From Photobacterium sanctipauli (GTDB lineage: Bacteria; Pseudomonadota; Gammaproteobacteria; Enterobacterales; Vibrionaceae): a DNA stretch of 64,000 bases. The stretch covers positions 124,001 through 188,000 of the forward strand of contig NZ_PYMA01000001.1 in assembly GCF_003026495.1 (NCBI RefSeq), written 5' to 3'. The translations under genes were made by a program, and so were the position numbers. Below the pieces are notes generated by a model that worked only from the letters and a program-made list of their open reading frames with translations, had not been told where the DNA came from and did no database searches. This document shows, in pieces, positions 8,962-18,624 of the stretch. Within the stretch, counting starts at the first letter, position 1. Each line of letters begins with the position of its first letter.

Positions 8962-10653
8962 ATGAGTGAAACAATACTGGCCTTAGTGGCTTTCTCTCCA
9001 ATTGTGGTGGCAGCAATTTTGCTGGTCGGCCTCAATTGGCCGGCAAAAAAAGCCATGCCTGTCGCCTTTGGCCTTACCGTTGTTATCGCACTAACTTTCT
9101 GGGATATGTCAGCTAATCGCGTATTAGCTTCCGTCTTCCAAGGGTTAGGGATCACGGTATCTGTGCTTTGGATCGTGTTCGGCGCAATCTTCTTGCTCAA
9201 CACGCTTAAACACACCGGCGCGATAACAACTATCCGCAACGGGTTCACCAATATTTCCCCTGACCGCCGTGTTCAGGCCATCATCATTGCATGGTGTTTT
9301 GGCTCGTTCATTGAAGGCGCATCAGGTTTTGGTACCCCAGCAGCTATCGCCGCCCCGCTACTGGTGGCTATCGGCTTCCCTGCGCTTGCTGCGGTATTAA
9401 TGGGCATGATGATCCAATCGACCCCGGTTTCTTTTGGTGCAGTTGGCACACCAATCATTGTTGGCGTCAACAAAGGCCTTGATACCCACAACATCACCGA
9501 AACCCTGATTGCCAATGGCTCATCTTGGGAAGCATACCTACAACAAATCACGTCGAGTGTGGCGCTGATCCATGCTTCTGTGGGTACGCTCATCCCTGTA
9601 TTGATGGCAATGATGCTGACCCGCTTCTTCGGCAAGAACAAGAGTTGGACCGAAGGACTGGACATCCTGCCATTCGCCTTATTTGCCGGTATCTCTTTTA
9701 CTATCCCTTATGCATTAACCGGTGTATTCCTTGGTGCCGAGTTCCCGTCACTCATTGGTGGGCTGGTAGGTTTAGCCATTGTGGTTTCAGCAGCCAAACG
9801 CGGCTTCCTCGTACCTAAGTCAACATGGGACTTCGAGGCAGAAGACAAGTGGCCAGCAGAGTGGTTAGGTTCGCTGAAAATCAACCTTGATGAAAGCAAA
9901 GCCAAACCAATGAGCATGGCTTTAGCTTGGGCGCCTTACGTACTGCTTGCGGTCATTCTGGTTGCTAGCCGTGTGAGCGCTGATTTCAAAGGCATGCTGG
10001 TTAGCGTTAGCCTATCTTTCAGCAACATTCTTGGAGAAACAGGTATCAGTACAGCTATTCAGCCACTGTACCTACCGGGCGGTATTCTGGTGTTCGTTGC
10101 TCTGCTTGCTGTTGTACTTCAGTCACGCAATGTTGCACCACTGGCCAAAGCCTTTGGCGAATCGAGTAAAACCCTGATTGGCGCTGGCTTTGTATTGGTG
10201 TTCACCATCCCTATGGTGCGCATCTTCATCAACTCAGGTGTGAACAGTGCAGATCTGGCCAGTATGCCTGTAACCACAGCGAACTTTGCCGCAGGCCTTG
10301 TGGGCGATGCTTTCCCTGCCCTCAGTGCCACTGTCGGTGCCCTAGGTGCGTTCATCGCGGGTTCGAACACAGTATCAAACATGATGTTTAGCCAGTTTCA
10401 GTTTGAAGTGGCACAAACACTGACTATCTCAAGTGCGGTTATCGTCGCCCTGCAAGCGGTTGGTGCCGCTGCCGGTAACATGATTGCTATCCACAACGTG
10501 GTTGCAGCTTCTGCGACAGTAGGCCTGCTGGGGCGCGAAGGGGCAACGCTGCGTAAGACGGTCATCCCAACGTTCTACTACCTACTCATGACTGGTGTAA
10601 TTGGTTTGGTTGTTATTTACGGCTTCCATTTCACTGATGCCCTTATGAAGTAA
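8962..10653 (+). CDS. lldP: L-lactate permease (LctP family)
   Basis: A 563-residue polytopic inner-membrane lactate/glycolate permease, probably proton coupled. Seen: many hydrophobic helices, '[20 protein letters not shown]' at the N-terminus, and family blocks '[19 protein letters not shown]', '[15 protein letters not shown]', '[19 protein letters not shown]' and '[19 protein letters not shown]'. The ATG at 8962 is preferred over the in-frame ATG at 8929 because it has GAGG about 8 nt upstream and matches the family N-terminus; the earlier ATG is directly abutted by its only purine-rich stretch. It is the first gene of lldP-lldD-dld. Confidence 0.94.
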   Translation: MSETILALVAFSPIVVAAILLVGLNWPAKKAMPVAFGLTVVIALTFWDMSANRVLASVFQGLGITVSVLWIVFGAIFLLNTLKHTGAITTIRNGFTNISPDRRVQAIIIAWCFGSFIEGASGFGTPAAIAAPLLVAIGFPALAAVLMGMMIQSTPVSFGAVGTPIIVGVNKGLDTHNITETLIANGSSWEAYLQQITSSVALIHASVGTLIPVLMAMMLTRFFGKNKSWTEGLDILPFALFAGISFTIPYALTGVFLGAEFPSLIGGLVGLAIVVSAAKRGFLVPKSTWDFEAEDKWPAEWLGSLKINLDESKAKPMSMALAWAPYVLLAVILVASRVSADFKGMLVSVSLSFSNILGETGISTAIQPLYLPGGILVFVALLAVVLQSRNVAPLAKAFGESSKTLIGAGFVLVFTIPMVRIFINSGVNSADLASMPVTTANFAAGLVGDAFPALSATVGALGAFIAGSNTVSNMMFSQFQFEVAQTLTISSAVIVALQAVGAAAGNMIAIHNVVAASATVGLLGREGATLRKTVIPTFYYLLMTGVIGLVVIYGFHFTDALMK

Positions 10654-10667
10654 AAACCATGAAAGAA

Positions 10668-10720
10668 GGGCTAATAACCGGATTCATTCGAGAGCTATTC
10701 CGAATGCTGGTTATTAGCCC
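10668..10720 (+). promoter_or_regulatory. Long interrupted hairpin between lldP and lldD
   Basis: Perfect 12-bp outer arms GGGCTAATAACC (10668-10679) and GGTTATTAGCCC (10709-10720) enclose a second 6-bp stem, CATTCG (10685-10690) with CGAATG (10701-10706). No T-run follows, so a simple intrinsic terminator is unlikely. It may be an mRNA-stabilising or processing element that sets permease versus dehydrogenase levels, or a partial terminator. Confidence 0.6.
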
Positions 10721-10820
10721 CAGCAGCTAAATCAGAACACCTAAAAACAATAACTAAAAAGCCACCACCTAAAAAAACTGACTAAAAGCAATAAGTTAAC
10801 TTCTTACCAGGATTAGATTT

Positions 10821-11960
10821 ATGATTATTTCAGCCTCAACTGATTACCGTGCAGCCGCAAAGTCAAAGCTACCGCCGTTCCTTTTCCACTACATCGATGG
10901 TGGCTCGTATAACGAACATACGCTAGATCGCAATACCGACGATCTCTCAAGTATCGCTCTTCGTCAGCGCGTATTGAACAACATGTCTGAGCTAAGCCTG
11001 GAAAGTGAATTGTTTGGTGAAAAGCTCGCACTGCCAATCGCCCTCGCACCGGTTGGTCTAACTGGCATGTACGCCCGACGCGGTGAAGTACAGGCTGCAC
11101 AAGCCGCAGCGAATAAAGGGATCCCTTTTACTATGTCGACGGTATCGGTATGCCCGATTGAAGAGGTTGCCCCTGCCATCGATCGTCCTATGTGGTTCCA
11201 GTTATACGTACTAAAAGACCGTGGTTTTATGAAGAACGTCCTTGAGCGTGCGAAAGCCGCTGGCGTCACCACACTCGTCTTTACCGTAGATATGCCAGTA
11301 CCCGGCGCTCGTTATCGAGATATGCATTCTGGAATGAGTGGGCCTAACGCCGCCTTCCGCCGCATTTTCCAATCAATGCGCCATCCAAGCTGGGCACTTG
11401 ATGTCGGCCTTTTGGGCAAACCTCACGATTTGGGCAATATTTCGACCTACAGAGGTTCCCCAACCAAGCTAGAAGATTATATTGGATGGCTGGGTGAAAA
11501 CTTCGACCCTTCAATCAGCTGGAAAGATCTGGAGTGGATCCGCGATTTCTGGGACGGCCCAATGATCATCAAGGGTATTCTTGATGAAGAGGACGCCAAA
11601 GATGCTGTCCGTTTCGGTGCCGATGGTATTGTGGTGTCTAACCACGGTGGCCGCCAGCTCGACGGTGTGCTGTCTACGGCAAGGGCGCTACCTAATATTG
11701 CCGATGCCGTGAAGGGCGACTTAAAAATTCTGGTCGACTCGGGTATCCGTACGGGGCTTGATGTCGTGAGAATGCTAGCACTGGGTGCGGACTGCACCCT
11801 ACTTGGCCGCTCGTTTGTCTATGCACTAGCAGCGCAAGGCGGCAAGGGGGTCGAAAACCTACTTGACCTGTATGAAAAAGAAATGCGAGTCGCTATGACG
11901 CTTACCGGCGCCAAAACGATTTCTGACTTATCCCATGAGTCACTGGTAAAAATGGGTTAA
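10821..11960 (+). CDS. lldD: L-lactate dehydrogenase (FMN, quinone-linked)
   Basis: A 379-residue FMN-dependent alpha-hydroxy-acid dehydrogenase that oxidises L-lactate to pyruvate and passes electrons to the membrane quinone pool. The length matches E. coli LldD. Seen: N-terminal '[21 protein letters not shown]', FMN-binding '[16 protein letters not shown]', '[17 protein letters not shown]', substrate/catalytic His in '[11 protein letters not shown]' and phosphate-binding '[20 protein letters not shown]' ending '[12 protein letters not shown]'. It follows lldP after 167 bp (hairpin inside) and precedes the Fe-S dehydrogenase by 83 bp, so all three probably form one lactate-utilisation operon. 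Confidence 0.95.
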   Translation: MIISASTDYRAAAKSKLPPFLFHYIDGGSYNEHTLDRNTDDLSSIALRQRVLNNMSELSLESELFGEKLALPIALAPVGLTGMYARRGEVQAAQAAANKGIPFTMSTVSVCPIEEVAPAIDRPMWFQLYVLKDRGFMKNVLERAKAAGVTTLVFTVDMPVPGARYRDMHSGMSGPNAAFRRIFQSMRHPSWALDVGLLGKPHDLGNISTYRGSPTKLEDYIGWLGENFDPSISWKDLEWIRDFWDGPMIIKGILDEEDAKDAVRFGADGIVVSNHGGRQLDGVLSTARALPNIADAVKGDLKILVDSGIRTGLDVVRMLALGADCTLLGRSFVYALAAQGGKGVENLLDLYEKEMRVAMTLTGAKTISDLSHESLVKMG

Positions 11961-12043
11961 GCCATACAACAATGATACCGCAGGCACTAAAAACAATATT
12001 AACCAACAATTTTCGCCTGCGGTTCAACAAAAGGAAGCAATAG

Positions 12044-14884
12044 ATGGCAAATGCAATAACCAATGCCACTTATCAACAATTGGAAGGTATGCTTGCAGAG
12101 CGTATCGACCCAGCACGTATCATTACCCAAGAAGCAAAGCGCCTTGCCTACGGCACCGATGCGAGTTTTTATCGCTTGGTGCCGAAAATCGTTCTACGCC
12201 TTAAGAGTCTGGATGAGGTGATCTTTGCCATCCAATGCTGCCGTGAGCTAGGCATTCATTTTACCTTCCGCGCGGCTGGCACCAGCCTATCTGGTCAGGC
12301 AGTATCTGATTCGGTGCTTATTACCCTTACTGACGATTGGCGCGGGCACCAAATTATCGAAGACGGCAATAAGATTATTCTCCAACCCGGTGTTATTGGT
12401 GCCGATGCCAATAAATACCTTGCCCCTTTCCAACGAAAAATTGGCCCTGATCCAGCCTCCATCAATACCTGCAAAATAGGTGGCATTGCGGCCAATAACG
12501 CCAGCGGTATGTGCTGTGGTACAGCACAAAACTCATACCGTACCGTTGATAGCATGAAAATCGTCTTTAGCGATGGTACCTTGCTTGATACAGCCAGTAG
12601 CGAAAGTATCGACGCATTCAAGACAACTCGCCCCGAGCTACTGCAAGGCATTCAGTCACTTTGCCAAGAAACAGCAGATAATGCAGCGCTTACCGAACGC
12701 ATCCGCCATAAGTACCGCCTGAAAAACACTACCGGCTATGCCCTCAATGCCTTGGTCGACTACCAAGATCCTATCGAAGTACTAGAGCACTTAATAATTG
12801 GCTCTGAAGGTACACTCGGGTTTATAGCAGAAATCACTTACAACACGGTCGTTGAGCATGCGCATAAAGCCTCAGCGCTCTTGGTCTTTGCTGATATCGA
12901 AGAAGCCAGTAAAGCGGTAACCACCTTATCCAAAACGCCAGTGGCTGCGGTTGAGTTGATGGATGGCCGTGCCATGCGCTCTGTGGCCGATAAACCGGGT
13001 ATGCCTGCATTCATCCAATCCTTAGATCTTGAAGCAGCGGCACTATTGGTTGAATCTCATGCATGTTCTCAATCGGGCCTAGACGGTCAATGCGAACAAA
13101 TTATGGATGCCTTGGCTGACTACACCATCATCGAGTCAGTGCCTTTCACTTCAAACCCAGCGACCGTTGCCAGCCTTTGGGGGATCCGTAAGGGGATGTT
13201 CCCTGCGGTAGGAGCAGTACGCGAGGTGGGTACCACAGTGATCATTGAGGATGTGGCCTTTCCCGTCGAAAACCTGGCAAATGGCGTCCGCGACCTACAA
13301 GCACTGTTCGATAAATACCAATACAGCGAAGCCATTATTTTCGGCCATGCGCTTGAAGGTAACCTGCACTTCGTCTTTACCCAAGGTTTCGAATCACAAA
13401 GTGAAATAGAGCGCTACGGCGGATTTATGGATGACGTAGCCGATTTGGTTGCAGTGAAATATCAAGGCTCATTGAAAGCCGAGCACGGCACTGGCCGAAA
13501 CATGGCACCGTATGTTGAGCTCGAATGGGGCAAAGACGGCTATGCCTTGATGCAAAAAATCAAAGTCTTGTTCGACCCAGAAGGCTTACTAAATCCTGGT
13601 GTGATTATCAATGACAATCCCCACTCCCATATTGAAAACCTTAAACCCATGCCCGCAGCAGATGAGTTAGTAGACCGCTGTATCGAGTGTGGTTTCTGTG
13701 AGCCTGTTTGCCCTTCTCGCACCCTCACCCTATCTCCTCGCCAACGCATCGTATTGTATCGTGAGCTGCAACGCCGACGTGCTGCCGGTGAGAAAGTTGA
13801 AGCCACAGAGCTAGAGAAGATCTTCGAGTACCAAGGGCTCGATACCTGCGCAGCAACTGGGCTATGTGCCGACCGCTGTCCTGTAGGTATTAATACTGGC
13901 GACTTGGTGAAACAGCTGCGCACGGCGAAGTACCAAAAGTTTACCCCGATAGCGAAATGGACCGCCGACCATTTCTCTACCACCACTGCGATTGCGCGAA
14001 CTGGCCTTAAAGCTAACCAGCTGGTTGTCAAAGCATTGGGAGGAAACTGCATTGGCAAAGTGACCAATGGCATGCGTAACCTCACTAAAGGGGCGACACC
14101 ACAATGGATCCCAGAGTTACCGCAGGCCAATTCACAGGATCTAAAAGACCTAACAGCCTACCAACCGCAACAGGTGAAAAAAGTGGTTTACATGCCATCT
14201 TGTGCCAGCCGCAATATGGGACAACAAGCCGATGCCACTGATCAACGCCCGTTAACGGAAGTAACGCTTTCGCTGCTTGATAAAGCCGGTTATGAAGTCA
14301 TTATCCCTGACTTGCTCAAAGACCAGTGTTGCGGGATGCCATATGACAGCAAGGGCATGAACAATATTGCCAAGACTAAGGCACAACAGCTTGAAGATGC
14401 CCTTTGGCAGGCATCACAACAGGGCAAGCACCCAATACTGATGGATACCAGCCCGTGTGCCAAACGCAGTATCGAGCAATTTAGCCAGCCTTTGGACATT
14501 TACGAACCCACCGGTTTTGTCAGCAAGTTCCTACTATCGCATCTCGCTATCTCTCCTGTCGAAGAGACCGTCATGTTACACATTACATGCAGCTCACGTC
14601 GTATGGGCTTGGAAGGCGATATGCTTAAACTCGCGGAGCAATGCGCGACGGATGTGGTGGTGCCTGAGCACATCCAATGCTGTGGTTGGGCTGGTGACAA
14701 GGGCTTCACCACCCCTGAATTAAATGCCGCCGCTGTGCACCCTCTAAAAGCGCAAGTGCCCGATAACTGCCAACGCGGGTTCAGTAATAGCCGGACATGC
14801 GAAATAGGCTTATCGCACCACAGTGGGGTGCCATATCAGTCCATTCTTTATTTGGTTGATGAAGTGTCTAGTGCAGTGAAGTAA
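12044..14884 (+). CDS. FAD/Fe-S D-lactate dehydrogenase (Dld-II type)
   Basis: A 946-residue respiratory oxidoreductase. Domains in order: FAD_binding_4 (about 40-260; 'TFRAAGTSLSGQAVSDSVLI', 'GGIAANNASGMCCG'), FAD-oxidase C-terminal domain (about 270-530; 'IIFGHALEGNLHFVFTQGF', 'EHGTGRNMAPYVE'), a ferredoxin-like 4Fe-4S pair (about 545-625; 'CIECGFCEPVCPS' and 'CAATGLCADRCPVGI'), and two C-terminal cysteine-rich CCG domains ('KDQCCGMPYD', 'IQCCGWAGD'). Position after lldP-lldD matches the arrangement around Shewanella Dld-II, so D-lactate oxidation to pyruvate is the likely reaction. YdiJ-type 2-hydroxyglutarate dehydrogenases are the alternative, but they are longer and not lactate-linked. 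A hairpin at 14903 follows. Confidence 0.9.
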   Translation: MANAITNATYQQLEGMLAERIDPARIITQEAKRLAYGTDASFYRLVPKIVLRLKSLDEVIFAIQCCRELGIHFTFRAAGTSLSGQAVSDSVLITLTDDWRGHQIIEDGNKIILQPGVIGADANKYLAPFQRKIGPDPASINTCKIGGIAANNASGMCCGTAQNSYRTVDSMKIVFSDGTLLDTASSESIDAFKTTRPELLQGIQSLCQETADNAALTERIRHKYRLKNTTGYALNALVDYQDPIEVLEHLIIGSEGTLGFIAEITYNTVVEHAHKASALLVFADIEEASKAVTTLSKTPVAAVELMDGRAMRSVADKPGMPAFIQSLDLEAAALLVESHACSQSGLDGQCEQIMDALADYTIIESVPFTSNPATVASLWGIRKGMFPAVGAVREVGTTVIIEDVAFPVENLANGVRDLQALFDKYQYSEAIIFGHALEGNLHFVFTQGFESQSEIERYGGFMDDVADLVAVKYQGSLKAEHGTGRNMAPYVELEWGKDGYALMQKIKVLFDPEGLLNPGVIINDNPHSHIENLKPMPAADELVDRCIECGFCEPVCPSRTLTLSPRQRIVLYRELQRRRAAGEKVEATELEKIFEYQGLDTCAATGLCADRCPVGINTGDLVKQLRTAKYQKFTPIAKWTADHFSTTTAIARTGLKANQLVVKALGGNCIGKVTNGMRNLTKGATPQWIPELPQANSQDLKDLTAYQPQQVKKVVYMPSCASRNMGQQADATDQRPLTEVTLSLLDKAGYEVIIPDLLKDQCCGMPYDSKGMNNIAKTKAQQLEDALWQASQQGKHPILMDTSPCAKRSIEQFSQPLDIYEPTGFVSKFLLSHLAISPVEETVMLHITCSSRRMGLEGDMLKLAEQCATDVVVPEHIQCCGWAGDKGFTTPELNAAAVHPLKAQVPDNCQRGFSNSRTCEIGLSHHSGVPYQSILYLVDEVSSAVK

Positions 14885-14902
14885 TTAAGCATCGTTAGAT
14901 AC

Positions 14903-14931
14903 CCTGCCACTAAACTGAGTGGCAGGACTTT
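14903..14931 (+). terminator. Probable terminator of the lactate operon
   Basis: Nine-bp perfect arms CCTGCCACT / AGTGGCAGG with a 6-nt loop, followed by ACTTTCCTT. The T-tail is weak, but the position, 18 bp after the last stop codon of the operon, is right. Confidence 0.65.
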
Positions 14932-15075
14932 CCTTCAATACTGTTCAAAATTTAAACCAAAAGAAAAACAGCAACACAAAAAGACAAGTAAGCCTTTGTA
15001 ATTTAACAATAAAAATAAATTTGAAACGCCTTTTTCAAGCTCTTAGTATATCTCGCATAGCAAAACGAGGTCACT

Positions 15076-15363
15076 ATGAAGTATTCAAAAGTATCTAAAA
15101 TTTGGGCAGTAGGCACAGGTAAGAAAAATAACGGACGTGAGTTTACGGCCAAGCATGATGCCAATAAGCGGTATGTACTTAACAAGAAAATACCAACCGC
15201 AGACAAGAGCAGCCAAACCAACTACGCCGAAAATAAAGTCTATGTCGAGACCCTCACCGAAGCTGCCAACCTACTAGCAACTAACGAGTATGTTATCAAC
15301 TTAACGTGCGAAGAAGGGACTCGAGCTTTAAGAAGTTATAATAAAGTTATCATTGAAGAATAA
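15076..15363 (+). CDS. Small basic hypothetical protein
   Basis: A 95-residue protein that I do not recognise. It is lysine/asparagine rich in its first half ('VGTGKKNNGREFTAKHDANK') with no signal peptide or membrane helix, and the C-terminal part ('VETLTEAANLLATNEYVINL') could form a helix and strand. It has a clear ribosome binding site (GAGG five bases before the ATG) and its own perfect hairpin terminator just after the stop, so it is likely a real gene rather than the antisense frame at 15003-15221. It stands alone, opposite bluB. Function unknown. Confidence 0.68.
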   Translation: MKYSKVSKIWAVGTGKKNNGREFTAKHDANKRYVLNKKIPTADKSSQTNYAENKVYVETLTEAANLLATNEYVINLTCEEGTRALRSYNKVIIEE

Positions 15364-15370
15364 GCTTGCT

Positions 15371-15400
15371 CCAATAGATATCATATTTGATATCTATTGG
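15371..15400. terminator. Terminator between the 95-residue gene and bluB
   Basis: Perfect 13-bp inverted repeat CCAATAGATATCA-tatt-TGATATCTATTGG followed by ATTTAATTTA. The two genes converge here, so it could serve both strands. Confidence 0.7.
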
Positions 15401-15412
15401 ATTTAATTTAGA

Positions 15413-16063
15413 TTATTTCGACCACTTCCCTCTATGGATTAAGTGGTTGATATCTTCCCTTGCCAGCCAACCGAACTCTTCCAGTTCTGGTTTATCGTTA
15501 AACTTTTCAACGTAACCCAGACACAAGTAGCCGATGATATCGATATGCTCTGGAATAGCTAACGCTTCTCGCAAAACGTCATCATGGATAATACTCACCC
15601 ACCCCAAACCGATATTTTCCGCTCGAGCAGCCAACCACATGTTCTGAATGGCGCATACTGTGCTGTACAAATCCATTTCAGGTTTTATAGTGCGACCTAT
15701 TACTACCGGGCCATTTCTTTCACGATCGCAGGTTACACAGATCCCCAAAGGTGCTTCCATTATGCCTTCAAGCTTAAAGCGCTTGTAGTCCGCTTGCTTG
15801 TCTTCGGCAAACTGATTAATGGATTCAAGTCGAGCGGCTTCATAGCCTTTTTTAATCGTGCTTTTTGTCTCATCATCAGTCACTAGAATAAAGTCCCAAG
15901 GCTGCATAAAGCCGACACTTGGCGCATGATGGCCAGCCTGAAGGATCCGTCCAATAACATCATCTGGTATAGGCGTTGAAATAAAATCTTTTCGTACATC
16001 CCGACGCGAGAAAATCACTTTATATAGCGCCTCTCTTTCTACTTCACTTACTTTCATATCCAT
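15413..16063 (-). CDS. bluB: 5,6-dimethylbenzimidazole synthase BluB
   Basis: A 216-residue nitroreductase-fold protein matching BluB, which fragments reduced FMN with oxygen to make 5,6-dimethylbenzimidazole, the lower ligand of cobalamin. Seen: 'IFSRRDVRKDFI' (phosphate-contact arginines), 'ILQAGHHAPSVGFMQPWDF', 'GRTIKPEMDLYSTVCAIQNMWLAARAENIG' as two adjoining stretches, and 'GLGWVSIIHDDVLREAL' with the conserved Gly-Trp-Val-Ser. These are BluB-specific rather than general nitroreductase features. No other cobalamin gene and no cobalamin riboswitch is visible nearby, so it is an orphan here. A role as another flavin-dependent reductase is the alternative but less likely. Confidence 0.88.
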   Translation of the reverse strand: MDMKVSEVEREALYKVIFSRRDVRKDFISTPIPDDVIGRILQAGHHAPSVGFMQPWDFILVTDDETKSTIKKGYEAARLESINQFAEDKQADYKRFKLEGIMEAPLGICVTCDRERNGPVVIGRTIKPEMDLYSTVCAIQNMWLAARAENIGLGWVSIIHDDVLREALAIPEHIDIIGYLCLGYVEKFNDKPELEEFGWLAREDINHLIHRGKWSK

Positions 16064-16165
16064 CTTCGCCTAACAACAGAACTGACAAGTTTGTTATCAA
16101 CAAGCATAGTTGTCTATAGGCTTAGGTAAAGACTTTGTAATTTCAGCGCTTATACTAAGTCGAAT

Positions 16166-16501
16166 TCAGCCGACATGCTTCGCATAGCTGTCTCGGTCTA
16201 TATCAACCACTTCAACCGTGATGGATATACCGGAAAGAGTTAGCGATTTTAATGAATCTAACACCAACGCTGACAACTTACTTTTTTGAATGCCTGTTCG
16301 CCCCGACAGGATCTTTAGAGTCACATGAATAAACTCAGACTTCTCGGTGCCTATTCGAAAGTTTGTATAAGATAAAGTTCGCAGCTTTATATCACTACCA
16401 TCAGGCTCAAAGAGTGACGAACTAACTACCCCCTGATAAACGTGCTCCAATAACACGGTATCATCAATCGTTGATGAGTGTTCAATAATACAATGTGGCA
16501 A
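16166..16501 (-). CDS. 5-carboxymethyl-2-hydroxymuconate isomerase-like protein
   Basis: A 111-residue tautomerase-superfamily protein resembling HpcD/CHMI of the homoprotocatechuate pathway. The catalytic proline would be Pro-2, exposed after removal of Met ('MPHCIIEHSS'), and 'FIHVTLKILSGRTGIQKSKL' is the characteristic CHMI block. No other homoprotocatechuate genes (hpcB, hpcE, hpaD) are in the window, so the in vivo substrate is open. It lies about 100 bp upstream of bluB on the same strand; co-transcription is possible but not shown. Confidence 0.85.
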   Translation of the reverse strand: MPHCIIEHSSTIDDTVLLEHVYQGVVSSSLFEPDGSDIKLRTLSYTNFRIGTEKSEFIHVTLKILSGRTGIQKSKLSALVLDSLKSLTLSGISITVEVVDIDRDSYAKHVG

Positions 16502-16728
16502 AAGTAGTCCTTCACATATCCATTCGATTCTTCACTAAACTAATCAAACTGATTAGCTCTCAATATTCTTCAAGTAGTACTGAGTCAGCTCTAAGCTAAC
16601 TCTCATCACTGACGTGATATGCTAACGAACACTTATTCATAAATCCATGTTTATAAGGCGCTTTCACCAACGTATTCACTTCATTTGTCTATGATTAGAG
16701 GTAAAACAACACTTGAGGTTATAACGCA

Positions 16729-17496
16729 TTGAAGGTACTAATTATTGGAGGTAACGGGGGGATAGGCACAGCTTTAGTAGAGCATTATTTGTCTTCTCGC
16801 CCAAAAACAACGGTATATGCCACTTATCGAACCCACAAGCCTCATATCAACAATGCACAAGTTAACTGGTTCAAGTTAGATGCATCGAGCGAAGCCGATA
16901 TACGTACTTTAGCCGAGCGTATACCGCCAATTGACATATTGATCAATGCGATAGGTGTATTACAACTGGCAAAAGATCAATCAGAACTAGGCTTACCAAG
17001 TAATGTAAACGACGCACCTAAAGCCTCTGAGTTGGCCAATCCTGAAAAGTCGGTCAGCGAGTTTGATCCCAACTTTTTTAATCAAAACCTACTGAGCAAT
17101 ACCCTACCTTCAATCCTACTGGCCAAGCACTTTGCCCGTCATTTAAAAGCCAAACAAAATACCTATTTCATCGTGCTCTCAGCAAGAATTGGCAGCATAG
17201 CAGACAATAGGATCGGAGGTTGGATCAGCTACCGCTGCTCGAAAGCGGCGCTGAATATGGCAATAAAGACCATCAGTATTGAATGGAAATACAAGCAGCC
17301 AAACTGTTGCGTGTTGGCCTTTCACCCAGGCACTACCGATACCAACCTATCCAAACAATTTCAAAAGAACGTGCCTGAAGGGAAGTTGTTCACGCCTCAA
17401 TATGTTGCAACCTGCTTAGCTGACTTGATTGATAACTCTTCGTCAGAAAACACTGGTACATTCTATAGCTACGACGGTAAAGAAATCCCTTGGTAG
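16729..17496 (+). CDS. Short-chain dehydrogenase/reductase (CsgA/C-factor-like)
   Basis: A 255-residue classical SDR. Residues 1-15 carry the nucleotide-binding glycine motif 'LIIGGNGGIGTALVEHY'; 'IDILINAIGVLQ' is the NNAG-like motif; catalytic Ser is in 'IVLSARIGSIAD', and Tyr/Lys in 'SYRCSKAALNMAIKT'; a C-terminal 'FHPGTTDTNLSKQF' is the PG motif. The start is TTG with GAGG 10 nt upstream; no closer ATG fits the motif. Best family match is the C-factor/sniffer group of SDRs, which act on unknown carbonyl substrates with NAD(P)H. It stands alone between convergent and divergent neighbours. Confidence 0.87.
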   Translation: MKVLIIGGNGGIGTALVEHYLSSRPKTTVYATYRTHKPHINNAQVNWFKLDASSEADIRTLAERIPPIDILINAIGVLQLAKDQSELGLPSNVNDAPKASELANPEKSVSEFDPNFFNQNLLSNTLPSILLAKHFARHLKAKQNTYFIVLSARIGSIADNRIGGWISYRCSKAALNMAIKTISIEWKYKQPNCCVLAFHPGTTDTNLSKQFQKNVPEGKLFTPQYVATCLADLIDNSSSENTGTFYSYDGKEIPW

Positions 17497-17514
17497 CAAA
17501 ATGACAGACAAGAG

Positions 17515-17979
17515 TTAAGGTAAATCGCGCAATTTCTTTGCCGGATTCCCTGCGTAAATGCCTTTTTCAGTAATATCTTTCGTTACAACGCTCCCCGCGC
17601 CAATCACGGTGCCCGAGCAGATTCTGACAGACAGTATGGTCACATTTGAGCCAATAGTGACATTATCGCCAATATTCGTTCTCCCCCAACTATCTGGATT
17701 AGGGTCTGGCTTACCGTCTTTAAACAAGTCATTGGCAAACATTACACCGTGCCCAATGAAGCAGTCCTGGCCTATGTTTACAAACTCACAGATAAAAGTA
17801 TGGGATTGAACCTTGGTTCTCGCCCCGATGACCGTATTTTTTTGCACCTCGACAAATGGCCCTATGAAAACATCATCATCTAGCGTGCAGCCATAAACAT
17901 TCGCAGGCTCAATGATCGTTACATTCTCGCCGCAACTCACATCCACAACCTGTGCTTTTAATATCCTTGGTACGGCCAT
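17515..17979 (-). CDS. Hexapeptide-repeat acyl/acetyltransferase
   Basis: A 154-residue left-handed parallel beta-helix transferase. Hexapeptide turns are plain: 'GENVTIIEPANVYGCTLDDD', 'VFIGPFVEVQKNTVIGARTK', 'NIGQDCFIGHG', 'TNIGDNVTIGSNVTI' and 'GTVIGAGSVVTKDI', ending 'YAGNPAKKLRDL', the classic acetyl-CoA-pocket tail. It resembles sugar O- or N-acetyltransferases such as WbbJ/WlbB. The ATG at 17979 is preferred over an in-frame TTG at 17997 because GAGGGG lies just upstream. No surface-polysaccharide cluster surrounds it, so the acceptor is unknown. Confidence 0.88.
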   Translation of the reverse strand: MAVPRILKAQVVDVSCGENVTIIEPANVYGCTLDDDVFIGPFVEVQKNTVIGARTKVQSHTFICEFVNIGQDCFIGHGVMFANDLFKDGKPDPNPDSWGRTNIGDNVTIGSNVTILSVRICSGTVIGAGSVVTKDITEKGIYAGNPAKKLRDLP

Positions 17980-18030
17980 TTTCCCCTCAAAATACAAATG
18001 TTAAGGCCAATAATCTGACATCAGCCCACT

Positions 18031-18624
18031 CTATACTTTTCGTGCAAATAAATGAATAGCTTTACTTATATGGCCCGTCATTGTTTTGTTTTCGACCACT
18101 GTGGAGTTGGTTACTTTGAAACCTTCCAGCATTTGTTCAATTTCACTTGGTGCTCCATGCCACATCGGCACGCCGACACCTGAGATAAAGGTTTTACCTT
18201 CATCAGAACAAAACTCCGCCAAATAAAGCACACCGTCGGATTTTAATACTCGATAAAGTTCACTCAATACTTTATTTCTTGCTTCTGAGTGTGGGATACA
18301 AGTGAACACTGCGCAAGTAACCACAACGTCAAACTCATCATCACCAAAAGGTAACGGTGAGCCAGGTAAGTATCGCAAGTCTAAGTAGGGATATTGATTT
18401 AAACCTCTGTGGATCATCTCCTTCGACGTATCAATACCAAGCACATTATAAAAGCCTAATTGGAATAGTTGGTGAGTGATTCGACCATAACCACAGCCAA
18501 AGTCTAAAATCTTTGCTTTACTGGAAACAGCGTCTATAAATTCCTTTTCAGCTATTTGGAGGTTGAAGTTAACCTCTTCCGCGACATCATCCCACTTATT
18601 CAAAGTCCACTCCCTTATTCCCAA
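18031..18624 (-). CDS. Class I SAM-dependent methyltransferase
   Basis: A 197-residue (or 190-residue) methyltransferase. Motif I is 'AKILDFGCGYGRITHQLFQL', the acidic ribose-binding strand 'VLGIDTSKEMI', motif 'PFGDDEFDVVVTCAVFTCIP', then 'LYRVLKSDGVLYLAEF'. Both candidate starts are TTG: 18624, and 18603, which has AAGGGAG at good spacing and may be the true one. The substrate is unknown; the UbiE/COQ5-like Methyltransf_11/25 group is the best match. It lies 51 bp upstream of the acyltransferase gene on the same strand. A second, unrelated methyltransferase is at 28732. Confidence 0.86.
   Translation of the reverse strand: MGIREWTLNKWDDVAEEVNFNLQIAEKEFIDAVSSKAKILDFGCGYGRITHQLFQLGFYNVLGIDTSKEMIHRGLNQYPYLDLRYLPGSPLPFGDDEFDVVVTCAVFTCIPHSEARNKVLSELYRVLKSDGVLYLAEFCSDEGKTFISGVGVPMWHGAPSEIEQMLEGFKVTNSTVVENKTMTGHISKAIHLFARKV

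Noticed and set aside
9273..9665. 130-codon minus-strand frame inside the lactate permease gene
   Set aside because: Antisense to a well-recognised family; no start signal or homologue recognised.
13540..14130. 196-codon minus-strand frame antisense to the Dld-II gene
   Set aside because: Overlaps the Fe-S cluster motifs on the plus strand and has no domain of its own.
15003..15221. A 72-codon minus-strand frame overlapping the small gene at 15076-15363
   Set aside because: It has no clear ribosome binding site, and the plus-strand gene has a good one plus its own terminator.
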